A DNA stretch of 64,000 nucleotides from Chloroflexota bacterium (lineage in GTDB: Bacteria; Chloroflexota; Anaerolineae; Aggregatilineales; Phototrophicaceae), in the NCBI GenBank assembly GCA_020161935.1, contig JAIUNI010000003.1:558001-622000 (forward strand), in the 5' to 3' direction. Made by a program: the position numbers and the translations under genes. Of the stretch, positions 43,427 to 50,868 are shown piece after piece (the stretch's first letter is position 1; the number at the start of each line of letters is the position of its first letter). A model generated the notes under the pieces. It was not told where the DNA came from and made no database searches. It worked only from the letters and a program-made list of their open reading frames with translations.

Positions 43427-44332
43427 CTACCTAAACCATATCGGATTTGACCAAGCCTTATGTTGGTACTCATCCCGCACCAGCACCCGCACGTAATCGC
43501 TCCGCCAGTCCTTCAGGCTGAACTCCACCTCGGTGATGCTGTGTTCGCTCACGCTGGTGAACTCAATCGGTCGCCCCAGCGCGTAAATCTGGCTGGCGGG
43601 TGAACACCGCACGTACAACTTCTCCCCCGGTATGACCTGCACATCGTACAAACTCGGCCCCGTGCTGGAGTAATAGTCTCCTGCCTTCAAAGCAGTCAGT
43701 AACGCTTCCGGTGAAAGGTCGGTACTTTTCACCCGCACCCAGCCTTTGATGCGGTCACGCGCGTTCAGGTTGAAGTGCGCGTCATCGGTCGCGCAGGCCG
43801 AAAGCCGCTTGCCCCGCGCCAGCATCAGATCGAGCATGTACGTACTCTCGGCGGTATCGCTGTCGTGCCCGACTCCCGCGTTAAAAATCTCAACCGCGTG
43901 AATATCCCCCAGTGACAGGAAATCATTCTCGGTCATCGCGTACCAGTGTGGATGCGCCGCGATCACGAACGCCCCCGCATCCAGCGCCCGCCGTGCGAGT
44001 TCTGGCCCCGTTTCTTCGAGGGGCGTTTGGGCGAAATCGAACGGCAGCCCCAGCGCCACGATATGCCAACCGTTGCCGAAGTCCATCCCATCGGTATGCA
44101 GTTCCGCCCCGACCAGCGTGGTAAACCCCTCACTGCGGAAGGGCAGCGTATCGGTAATCGGCCAGCCGTAGCGTGCCTTGAAATGGTCGGTAATCGCCAC
44201 GAAGTCGTATCCAGCATCTTTATAGAGGCGGCAGACGGCTTCCGGTGTCCACTTCCCATCCGAGCAGGTCGAATGCGTGTGCAAATTTCCGCGCCAGAAC
44301 TTACCGGGTTTCGAAAAAACAGTCTCGATCAT
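43427..44332 (-). CDS. PHP-domain metal-dependent phosphoesterase-like protein
   Basis: The 301-residue protein begins with the PHP metal-site motif NLHTHSTCSDG (His18, His20) and continues with DFVAITDH, GAELHTD, VIAAHPHW and CATDDAHF, all typical PHP ligand positions. Residues beyond about 215 form a beta-rich C-terminal extension. PHP proteins hydrolyse phosphoesters, but this stand-alone type has no fixed substrate. It is not obviously in an operon; the glycosyltransferase genes are upstream on the same strand after a 74-base gap. Confidence 0.9.
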   Translation of the reverse strand: MIETVFSKPGKFWRGNLHTHSTCSDGKWTPEAVCRLYKDAGYDFVAITDHFKARYGWPITDTLPFRSEGFTTLVGAELHTDGMDFGNGWHIVALGLPFDFAQTPLEETGPELARRALDAGAFVIAAHPHWYAMTENDFLSLGDIHAVEIFNAGVGHDSDTAESTYMLDLMLARGKRLSACATDDAHFNLNARDRIKGWVRVKSTDLSPEALLTALKAGDYYSSTGPSLYDVQVIPGEKLYVRCSPASQIYALGRPIEFTSVSEHSITEVEFSLKDWRSDYVRVLVRDEYQHKAWSNPIWFR

Positions 44333-44406
44333 TTTCTCTCATATTCCTATGTAGTCTCTGCGGTTCAATTCTGGTTGATGGCTGTTATCGCCCGTTTAAA
44401 CCTGTG

Positions 44407-45504
44407 TTAAGGGCTGGCATAGCTGAAGGCCGCCGTTTCCACCAGCGCGAGGAACACCTCGTCGCCATCAAAGCGGTTGTAAAGGATTTCGGACTCGTGC
44501 CGTCGCTGCCGATAGCTGTCGAGGTTACTTAAAAACGCGCTCAGGTTATCGAGTGTGATCACATCAGCGGCTGTCCCCACGCCCTCCTGCGAGATCACCT
44601 GCGCGTTCAACTGCTGCTCGTAATGATCGAAGGGCAGCAGGAAGGCAGGCACATGCAGATACAACGACTCGGTAATCAGGTTGTGTCCGGCAGTCGCGAT
44701 CACCGCCGCAGATTGGCGCAAGCAGTTGATGAACGCCGCCCGCCCGTTGGGCATGACCTTCACGTTGGCGGGTGCTGCGGCATCCGGCGCATTGATGAAG
44801 CAGTTAAAGGCGGTATCGGGGAACTGGCTGAACACGCCGAATACTTCCGCAACCGACTGCTGAATATGGCTGGCGTTCGAGATGTAGACCGTCACCTGCT
44901 TATCGACGGGCGCTGCCGTTTGCCCTTGCACATCCTTGCCAATGATGGGCGGGATGATGGTCACCGGATAATGGGTGCGCGTGTCGTAGTTCACCTTGAA
45001 GAACGATGTCGCAATCCGTGCCTGTGCCTTCGGGAAGAAGTAACCGAGGCGCATCCGGTGTTCGTTGGGGTTGTAGCCGTTCACATCAGGGAAATCATAG
45101 CCGAGGAATTTGCTCTGCTGGTCGAGCGTCACCAGCGGCACACCGAATAGATACGCGATCTGCGCCGTCACCATGTCGTAATCGGAGATGACCAAATCCG
45201 GCACGCCAAACTCACGCTCGATCAGTCCACAGGTGTTCCAGAAGGCCGCGTTCGCCCCCGGCTGCTCGTTACGCGGGTCGGCTGCCGTCGCCGCGAAGTC
45301 GAGGCCGCGCGGCGTGGTGTGCATCACCGGCACGTAAACCCGCGCATTCGTCACCTGAGGGTAATACGTCGAGAAGAATTGATAGCTGCTGTCGTTGGTC
45401 ACGAGGATGACCGAATGCCCGCGCGCGATTAACCCTTCGAGGATTGGCCGCTGCCGGATGCTGTGACCATAACCAAAACCACACACGCCAAGTACGATTT
45501 TCAT
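44407..45504 (-). CDS. Glycosyltransferase, GT-B fold (GT28/UGT-like)
   Basis: The true start is taken as the ATG at 45504 (365 residues), not the in-frame Met 35 codons earlier, because the family N-terminus MKIVLGVCGFGYGHSIRQRP begins there. The fold follows MurG/UGT types, with GHS near the start, a VTIIPPIIGKD linker and a C-terminal sugar-nucleotide site with VIATAGHNLITESLYLHVPAFLLPFDHYEQQLNA. It transfers an activated sugar to an unknown acceptor. It follows the GT2 gene by eight bases, so the two work in one glycan assembly. Confidence 0.88.
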   Translation of the reverse strand: MKIVLGVCGFGYGHSIRQRPILEGLIARGHSVILVTNDSSYQFFSTYYPQVTNARVYVPVMHTTPRGLDFAATAADPRNEQPGANAAFWNTCGLIEREFGVPDLVISDYDMVTAQIAYLFGVPLVTLDQQSKFLGYDFPDVNGYNPNEHRMRLGYFFPKAQARIATSFFKVNYDTRTHYPVTIIPPIIGKDVQGQTAAPVDKQVTVYISNASHIQQSVAEVFGVFSQFPDTAFNCFINAPDAAAPANVKVMPNGRAAFINCLRQSAAVIATAGHNLITESLYLHVPAFLLPFDHYEQQLNAQVISQEGVGTAADVITLDNLSAFLSNLDSYRQRRHESEILYNRFDGDEVFLALVETAAFSYASP

Positions 45505-45512
45505 AGGCGCGT

Positions 45513-46454
45513 TTATCCCTTCCGTTGGTGGACGGTCATCCGCAGCCCGAATAAGCGCAGCAGCTTCGCCACATTCTGGATCGGCACAAAGCAGTGGTCG
45601 AAGTACCAATTCTCGGTGATCTTATACCGCAGCCGCTTAAGCGCCACGCTCGGCAGCATCCACGACAGCGTTTTGAGTGTTGTTCCGAGTGTCCGCAGCC
45701 AGCCGCCGATACCGGGGTTTTCCGCCAGCGCAAACTCCGCCTCGAACTGCCCGACCGCCGTTGCCCGTTTGAGGATATAGTGCATGGTCATCTTCTCTGG
45801 TGGAACCCAATGGTAAACTTTCAACACGGGCGAGTACAGGAAAATGGGTTCTGCTTCTGCTTCCCAGATGCGCCGGAACAGCGCGGTTTCCTCGCCCATG
45901 CCCAGCGTATTACCCTTCATCCCAGCGCTCACTTCAAAGCCGCCGTAGGTCGCCAGCACACTTTTGCGCCAGATCATATTTGAGCCGCTGAAAAACTCGC
46001 CCTTTTTCAAGTGCCGTACCGCGTCGCCGCGTGTGCGAATTTCATACTTCTCCAGCCACCAATCTGGGCGTGGGCTGGTGTAAAACGGGTAAATCGGCCC
46101 ACCGACGCACAGCACATTCGGCGGCGCGTCCTTCAACATGCCAGCCGCTGTTTCCAGCCAGTTGTTCTCGGCCTTCGCGTCATCATCAAGGAAGGCCACG
46201 AAGTCCGCCTTCGCCGCTTGCCAGCCCGTGTTTCGTGCGGTCGCTAATCCTAATCTCGTTTCGTATATGTAGCGCAGATTTGCGTGGTCGGGCAGCATCG
46301 CCTCGACTGCCGCGCGTGTGCCATCTGTCGAGGCGTTATCCACCACGATCAATTCATAGTCGGCAGGGTCAAGCGTTTGCGCGAACACACTCACGATGGC
46401 GGCGGGGAGATGGTCGAGCCGGTTGTAGGTGCAAATGACGACCGAAAATTGCAT
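45513..46454 (-). CDS. Family 2 glycosyltransferase
   Basis: The 313-residue enzyme has the GT-A fold: VVICTYNRLDHLPAAI, VVDNASTDGT and the metal-binding acidic motif FLDDDAKAE, then the GGPIYPF and GEETALFRR segments of the acceptor site. It uses a nucleotide sugar to build a surface or exported glycan. It is the first gene of a two-gene operon with the GT-B transferase. Confidence 0.92.
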   Translation of the reverse strand: MQFSVVICTYNRLDHLPAAIVSVFAQTLDPADYELIVVDNASTDGTRAAVEAMLPDHANLRYIYETRLGLATARNTGWQAAKADFVAFLDDDAKAENNWLETAAGMLKDAPPNVLCVGGPIYPFYTSPRPDWWLEKYEIRTRGDAVRHLKKGEFFSGSNMIWRKSVLATYGGFEVSAGMKGNTLGMGEETALFRRIWEAEAEPIFLYSPVLKVYHWVPPEKMTMHYILKRATAVGQFEAEFALAENPGIGGWLRTLGTTLKTLSWMLPSVALKRLRYKITENWYFDHCFVPIQNVAKLLRLFGLRMTVHQRKG

Positions 46455-46600
46455 GGGAATGCCTGTATGCTGTTTGGATGATTGAGCGTTTGCCGATGAT
46501 AACCCAACCGCTTGTAATTAAACACCATTGAGACGCGCTTCCGATTTTCGCCCTATAATATTTTTACGACCAATCACATTTTCAGTGTCAGGGGAATGTC

Positions 46601-47716
46601 ATGCTGGCTCATAATCCGCTCGCTTGGGGGCAGTATTTCTATAACCGTTCGCACGCCAACTTGCCGGGAACTGACCACGCGCTCTACCGCATGAGCGACC
46701 TGATCCGGCGCGGTGCGCTCGACCCGAACATGGCGCGGGCAGTGCTGCACGACTCGCTGCTGCTTGATATGGTGTGGCGGGTGACGTGGGCGGATGACGA
46801 CGGCTTGCCCGACCCCTACTTGCCCACGCGCTTCGCCGACTGCGATGGTTGGGTGATCTTCATGCACGGCTGGACGGGCAACAACACGGTCTGGGAAGAC
46901 ATGCCCGCCATGATCGTCCGTGCCAACCCGAACCTCATCTGCCTCTCGCTCGACCACAACGGTTTCGGCGAGTCGCGCTTCGAGGTGGATACCCCCGCGC
47001 TCGACCGCTGCTGCCCGCCTTCCGCGATGGCTGCCGCTGAACGGCTGGTGAAGGTGCTGCGTATTCGCCGCCAGCCGGGGGAAACCCGCCGCAAGGTGAT
47101 GAACTACGTCGGTCACAGCATGGGGGGCGCGGCGCTCTTTTACCTTAACCCGATGAACTACGACCTCGGCGAAGAAACCCGCTATGCCCTCGCTCCGGCG
47201 CTGCTGCTCAACGACACGACCCACCGCGCCTTCTTTAACGCGATGGGCTTAGGCATCGGCATCGTCAACCGCCTCCGCATCTTCGAGCCGATTGAGGACA
47301 TCATCAAGCCCAACATGGTGAATGCCGTCTGCGAGGGCAGCAGCAGTTACGTCAAAGATACCCACACGCGCCAGTACGACGAAACGCCGCGCGGCACGAC
47401 CTCCGCCACCTTCCGCGCGATGGGCTTGCTCCAAAATTGGGAGATTGCCCACCGCTGGGATTTGTTCCGCGTCATGCTCGGTCATAAGGACGCGCTGGTT
47501 GGCCTGCTGCCGATGATGGACATGCTCAGTGAAATGGAAATGCCCGCCGGACATATCCGCGTGGTCGCCGGTTCGCACTATATGTTCAGCGTCGGGCGGG
47601 ATACTGTGTTCCAGCACGCCCAGAACCGTGACCTCGCCGTGCAGGACATCCTCGGCTTGCACGACAGAGCATTCGACATGCAAAAGTCCGGCTTGGTCAA
47701 TCGCATGATCGGCTGA
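46601..47716 (+). CDS. Alpha/beta hydrolase
   Basis: The 371-residue protein has an alpha/beta-hydrolase fold: oxyanion strand VIFMHGWTGNNTVWED, nucleophile elbow VGHSMGG with Ser173 and a late His in VVAGSHYMFSVG. An extra N-terminal helical segment of about 70 residues precedes the core. The substrate (ester, lactone or halide) cannot be named. AGGGGA precedes the ATG. It stands alone; its stop lies 38 bases before the first repeat promoter of the DUF4405 region. Confidence 0.88.
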   Translation: MLAHNPLAWGQYFYNRSHANLPGTDHALYRMSDLIRRGALDPNMARAVLHDSLLLDMVWRVTWADDDGLPDPYLPTRFADCDGWVIFMHGWTGNNTVWEDMPAMIVRANPNLICLSLDHNGFGESRFEVDTPALDRCCPPSAMAAAERLVKVLRIRRQPGETRRKVMNYVGHSMGGAALFYLNPMNYDLGEETRYALAPALLLNDTTHRAFFNAMGLGIGIVNRLRIFEPIEDIIKPNMVNAVCEGSSSYVKDTHTRQYDETPRGTTSATFRAMGLLQNWEIAHRWDLFRVMLGHKDALVGLLPMMDMLSEMEMPAGHIRVVAGSHYMFSVGRDTVFQHAQNRDLAVQDILGLHDRAFDMQKSGLVNRMIG

Positions 47717-47743
47717 CGATTATGATGAGAATTGTGTAGAATT

Positions 47744-47786
47744 CTTTCACGAACTCTCCATTACTTCTCCATATCTAACATATATT
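47744..47786 (+). promoter_or_regulatory. Direct-repeat promoter P0
   Basis: TCTCCATT (47755-47762) and TCTCCATA (47766-47773) are direct repeats 11 bases apart, possibly with a third, CTTTCACG, at 47744-47751. A -10-like TATATT (47781-47786) begins after exactly 7 bases. The geometry equals that of P1 (47944) and P2 (49086), as expected for an OmpR-type regulator. No gene follows directly; a hairpin and a terminator do. Confidence 0.6.
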
Positions 47787-47789
47787 CTA

Positions 47790-47903
47790 AGGATGTCCTT
47801 TGAGACAACACACTTGCATTGATGCTAACCCCCACCTCAAAGGACGAGTTCCCAACGGATGACAAAGCAGGGCAACCGGCAGCGGCTGCCCTGTTTTGTT
47901 TTT
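47790..47903 (+). ncRNA. Candidate small structured RNA or terminated leader
   Basis: After promoter P0 comes a perfect 10-bp inverted repeat, GTCCTTTGAG (47795-47804) with CTCAAAGGAC (47836-47845). It is followed by a terminator in which CAGGGCA (47868-47874) pairs with TGCCCTG (47887-47893) ahead of TTTTGTTTTT. The stretch has no convincing open frame. It could be a small RNA or an attenuated leader of the DUF4405 operon. This is inferred from structure only. Confidence 0.4.
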
Positions 47904-47943
47904 GTGATACTCCCAGATCCCCTCTTAGAAATCCTTGTGCAAA

Positions 47944-47976
47944 TCTTCACAGGTTCTCCACACCTCTTTGATAACC
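47944..47976 (+). promoter_or_regulatory. Direct-repeat promoter P1 of the DUF4405 gene
   Basis: TCTTCACA (47944-47951) and TCTCCACA (47955-47962) are direct repeats with an 11-base period. After 7 bases comes GATAAC (47970-47975) inside TTTGATAACC. The same arrangement and nearly the same sequence, starting at GCAAATCT, lie before the secreted repeat protein gene at 49.1 kb, so both are probably controlled by the same activator. Confidence 0.7.
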
Positions 47977-48055
47977 TCATCCATATGTCATCCGGTATAC
48001 CAAAACACACTGGATCACCTAAGAGAGTAGCGCCGCACCACATGGAGGTGTTCAA

Positions 48056-48607
48056 ATGACAGCCGTACAAGCAGCAGTTCCCAAGCAAAAATCAAAGGTG
48101 TTCAAGCTCAACACCACCAAACTTAACCTATTCCTCGACATTGGGTTAGCACTCGCCTTCGTCGTTGAACTCGAACGGCATTTCACAGGTCTACGCAATC
48201 ACGAGTTGATCGGCTTGGGCATGGGTATCGCCCTGATCGTTCATTTCGTATTGCATTGGAAGTGGTCGTGGGGCATTACAAAATCCTTTTTCCGTAATCT
48301 GTTCCATACGTCGCGCCTGAGCTATATCCTGAACATCCTGCTTCTGGTTGATATGGGTGTGATTATCGTCACCGGTATCCTTATTTCGGAAACGCTGGGA
48401 CTAAACCTCGGTATCAGCCGCAGATCGGAACAGACCTTCAAGAGTCTGCACGTTCTCGGCAGCAACTTTAGTCTGATGCTCGTCGGACTGCACGTCGCCA
48501 TTCATTGGAAGTGGATACTTTCGAACACCAAGAAGTACATCTTTCGCATCAAGAGTGGGCAGGCGAAAGCCGCGCAGCCAGCATTCATCGCCGTGAAGGA
48601 GGTCTAA
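48056..48607 (+). CDS. DUF4405 membrane protein, cytochrome-b-like
   Basis: The 183-residue protein has four hydrophobic segments (about 22-42, 53-70, 92-112 and 133-153). His residues at similar depths (in LIVHFVLHWKW and LVGLHVAIHWKW) match the DUF4405 pattern, in which paired His may hold b-type heme in the membrane. The two WKW-containing halves look like an internal repeat. TGGAGGTG lies six bases before the ATG. The next small gene begins at once, so both are in one operon. It may pass electrons or sense redox at the membrane; that is inference. Confidence 0.85.
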   Translation: MTAVQAAVPKQKSKVFKLNTTKLNLFLDIGLALAFVVELERHFTGLRNHELIGLGMGIALIVHFVLHWKWSWGITKSFFRNLFHTSRLSYILNILLLVDMGVIIVTGILISETLGLNLGISRRSEQTFKSLHVLGSNFSLMLVGLHVAIHWKWILSNTKKYIFRIKSGQAKAAQPAFIAVKEV

Positions 48608-48608
48608 T

Positions 48609-48986
48609 ATGAACCGCAAGAATAATCGTCGTAAGGCGTTGTGGATTATCCTGTTCGTCCTGATTGTTGGCCTCAGTGGCTTTGCGCTCGCCGCGAATGG
48701 CAGCTTCGAAAACCCGCTGGCAGCCTTCATCGGTGGAGGGCAAGGCGGCGAACGCGGTGAGCGACCGCAGATGACGGGCGGTGAAACCAGCGAGCGCCCA
48801 CCTCAGGGCGAGATGGGCGAGCGCGGCGGCGAGCAGGGCGGCTTCAGCCTCTCGCAAATTGGCAGCGTCCTTTATAACGTCTGGTACCTATTCGCCATCG
48901 CCGCTGTTGTTATCGTCGTCCAAACCCTTGGTGGTGGTCTTATCCAACGGGTTAAGCGGCGAGTCTCACGGGCAGCCAGCACATAA
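48609..48986 (+). CDS. Small bitopic protein with Gly/Glu/Arg-rich loop
   Basis: I do not recognise the family. The 125-residue protein has two membrane segments (about 10-29 and 88-107). Between them is a loop of about 55 residues very rich in Gly, Glu, Arg and Pro (GGGQGGERGERPQMTGG...). The first segment resembles a signal anchor, so the loop probably faces outside. Similar Gly/Pro-rich stretches occur in the secreted protein and in the kinase sensor loop of the same cluster. It starts immediately after the DUF4405 gene and ends before a terminator. Confidence 0.75.
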   Translation: MNRKNNRRKALWIILFVLIVGLSGFALAANGSFENPLAAFIGGGQGGERGERPQMTGGETSERPPQGEMGERGGEQGGFSLSQIGSVLYNVWYLFAIAAVVIVVQTLGGGLIQRVKRRVSRAAST

Positions 48987-48996
48987 CCCCACTTTC

Positions 48997-49030
48997 ACAG
49001 GGCAATCGACATCGGCTGCCCTGTTTTGTT
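48997..49030 (+). terminator. Rho-independent terminator
   Basis: ACAGGGCA (48997-49004) pairs with TGCCCTGT (49017-49024), followed by TTTGTTGT. It is nearly the same element as the terminator at 47868-47903, so the terminator-plus-promoter unit is duplicated around the DUF4405 operon. Confidence 0.85.
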
Positions 49031-49085
49031 GTACTGCCTGTATGGAAGTCCCCTCAGAAATCAGACTTAGCAATCGTTACGCAAA

Positions 49086-49118
49086 TCTCCACCATTTCTT
49101 CACAGCCCTTTGATAACC
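49086..49118 (+). promoter_or_regulatory. Direct-repeat promoter P2 of the secreted repeat protein
   Basis: TCTCCACC (49086-49093) and TCTTCACA (49097-49104) are direct repeats 11 bases apart. GATAAC (49112-49117) follows after 7 bases. Sequence and spacing match P1. The gene start is at 49175 with TGGAGG at 49161-49166. Confidence 0.7.
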
Positions 49119-49174
49119 TGATTGTCGTAAGCAGAGTGCATTGGGCGCTCAGACAACAGATGGAGGTTTCGGAA

Positions 49175-50071
49175 ATGAAACGGATGAAGATGGGAGTACT
49201 AGCGCTGGTCATTGCGATGCTGGCGATAACAGCAGCAGTCGTCGGGGCGCAGCCGCCGGGTGGTAATGGCAACGGTGGCGGAGATCGTGGTCGGGGTTGG
49301 GGTCGTGGTGTCGAGCTGACGGTCGTCGCCGAAGCATTGGGCATCGACGCGGAAACCCTGCAAACCGACTTGCAAGCCGGTAAGACGATTGCGGACATCG
49401 CCACCGAGCAGGATGTCGAACTCAGCGCTGTGATTGACGCGGTGGTCGCCACCCAGCAGGAAGCGTTAGCCACTGCCGTCAGCGAAGGTACACTGACACA
49501 GGCACAGGCCGATGCACAAATCGCCTTGCTACGAGCCAACTTGGAAGTTCGCTTTAACGAGACGATGACCAATGTTGGTGGGCGTGATGGTTTCGGCAGG
49601 CGTGGCAGCGCGTCGTTGGAAGTCGTCGCGACTGCTCTCGGCATCGACGTGGAAACCCTGCAAACCGAGTTAGAAGCCGGTAAGACGATTGCCGACATCG
49701 CCACCGAGCAGGATGTCCAACTGAGCGTCGTGGTTGACGCGGTGGTCGCCGTGTATCAGGAAAGCCTCGCCGCTGCCGTCACCGATGGCAAGCTGACGCA
49801 GGCACAGGCCGACGCACAGCTTGAGCTGTACAAGGCCAACCTGACCGAACGCCTCAGCCAGACGTGGAGCTTCGGTGGGCGCGGTGATGGCCCAATGGGG
49901 GGTGGCTTCCCCGGTGGCAACGGCCCGATGGGTGGCGGACAGGGTGGTCGCGGTGATCACAACCGCCCCGGCAACGGCGGCCCCGGTAACGGGATGCCCG
50001 TTCCGCCGGATGGCAGCACACCGGCAGCACCAGAGGCGACACCGGAAGCAACTGCTGAGGCCAACGCCTAA
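49175..50071 (+). CDS. Secreted protein with two tandem helical repeats
   Basis: The 298-residue protein has a signal peptide (MKMGVLALVIAMLAITAAVVGAQ). Two repeats of about 85 residues follow (from VVAEALGIDAETLQTDLQAG and from VVATALGIDVETLQTELEAG). Each contains TIADIATEQDV and ends with LTQAQADAQ. The DNA copies are also alike. A Gly/Pro/Asn-rich tail and an EATPEATAEANA end follow. The LTQAQADA helix recalls DUF2680-type exported proteins. The start is the ATG at 49175, not the upstream in-frame Met at 49136, because TGGAGG lies eight bases before it. It is under promoter P2 and is followed by a terminator. Confidence 0.8.
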   Translation: MKRMKMGVLALVIAMLAITAAVVGAQPPGGNGNGGGDRGRGWGRGVELTVVAEALGIDAETLQTDLQAGKTIADIATEQDVELSAVIDAVVATQQEALATAVSEGTLTQAQADAQIALLRANLEVRFNETMTNVGGRDGFGRRGSASLEVVATALGIDVETLQTELEAGKTIADIATEQDVQLSVVVDAVVAVYQESLAAAVTDGKLTQAQADAQLELYKANLTERLSQTWSFGGRGDGPMGGGFPGGNGPMGGGQGGRGDHNRPGNGGPGNGMPVPPDGSTPAAPEATPEATAEANA

Positions 50072-50087
50072 GCACAGGATTGACGAG

Positions 50088-50119
50088 GAGGGCGAGCGCG
50101 AGTTCGCCCTCTTTGCGTT
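50088..50119 (+). terminator. Rho-independent terminator
   Basis: GAGGGCGA (50088-50095) pairs with TCGCCCTC (50104-50111), followed by TTTGCGTTT. It separates the secreted repeat protein from the two-component genes. Confidence 0.8.
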
Positions 50120-50169
50120 TACCACAAAAGTGACTAGACTATCAAGCATACCGGTAAGAGTGGGGGATT

Positions 50170-50868
50170 ATGGCACAGCGTATTCTAGTCGTGGATGACG
50201 ACCAGCAAATTGTCCGGTTGGTGCGCTCGTATCTCGAACAGGCAGGGATGACCGTGCTGATGGCGTATGACGGCGAAACGGCTAAACACGTCATCAAGAA
50301 GGAACGGCCTGACCTCGTGATACTGGATTTGATGCTGCCGGGACACAGCGGTTGGGAAATCACGCGCTGGCTGCGTGCCGATTCGCACCTTTCCGATATT
50401 CCGGTGCTGATGCTGACCGCTAAGGTCGAGGATGAGGACAAAATCACCGGCCTCGAACTCGGCGCGGATGATTACCTGACCAAACCCTTTAACCCGCTGG
50501 AAGTCGTCGCCCGTTCAAAGGCCATTCTGCGCCGTGCGCGGGGTGGGATGCAGCCGCCGCATGTGCTGGAAAATGGTGACCTGCGCCTCGACCTCGACCA
50601 GCACACGCTCACCCACAACAGCCGCATGGTTGAACTGACGCGCACCGAGTTCGCCATCCTCAGCGCTCTCATGGCGAACCCCAACTACGCCTTTACTCGC
50701 GAGGAATTGGTTGAGAAGGCGCTCGGCTACAGCTACGAGGGCTTGGAACGCACCCTCGACACCCACATCAAAAACCTGCGGAAAAAGATTGACGATGATC
50801 CCGCCCAGCCGCGCTACATCGAAACGGTATTCGGCGTGGGCTATCGCTTCCGCGAAGGTGCGGCATGA
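50170..50868 (+). CDS. OmpR/PhoB-type response regulator
   Basis: The 232-residue protein has a receiver domain with Asp53 in LVILDLMLPG, acidic residues at positions 9-11, a conserved Lys in YLTKPFNP, and a winged-helix output ending in VFGVGYRF. It overlaps the kinase gene by four bases (ATGA). OmpR-type proteins bind direct repeats about 10-11 bases apart, which is what promoters P0, P1 and P2 contain. The regulator is therefore the obvious candidate to control the DUF4405 operon and the secreted repeat protein. No such repeat was seen before its own gene. Confidence 0.95.
   Translation: MAQRILVVDDDQQIVRLVRSYLEQAGMTVLMAYDGETAKHVIKKERPDLVILDLMLPGHSGWEITRWLRADSHLSDIPVLMLTAKVEDEDKITGLELGADDYLTKPFNPLEVVARSKAILRRARGGMQPPHVLENGDLRLDLDQHTLTHNSRMVELTRTEFAILSALMANPNYAFTREELVEKALGYSYEGLERTLDTHIKNLRKKIDDDPAQPRYIETVFGVGYRFREGAA

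Noticed and set aside
47967..47976. TTGATA in TTTGATAACC as a -35 box
   Set aside because: No -10 box lies 16-18 bases downstream in either copy. Reading GATAAC as the -10 box gives the same spacing as TATATT in P0.
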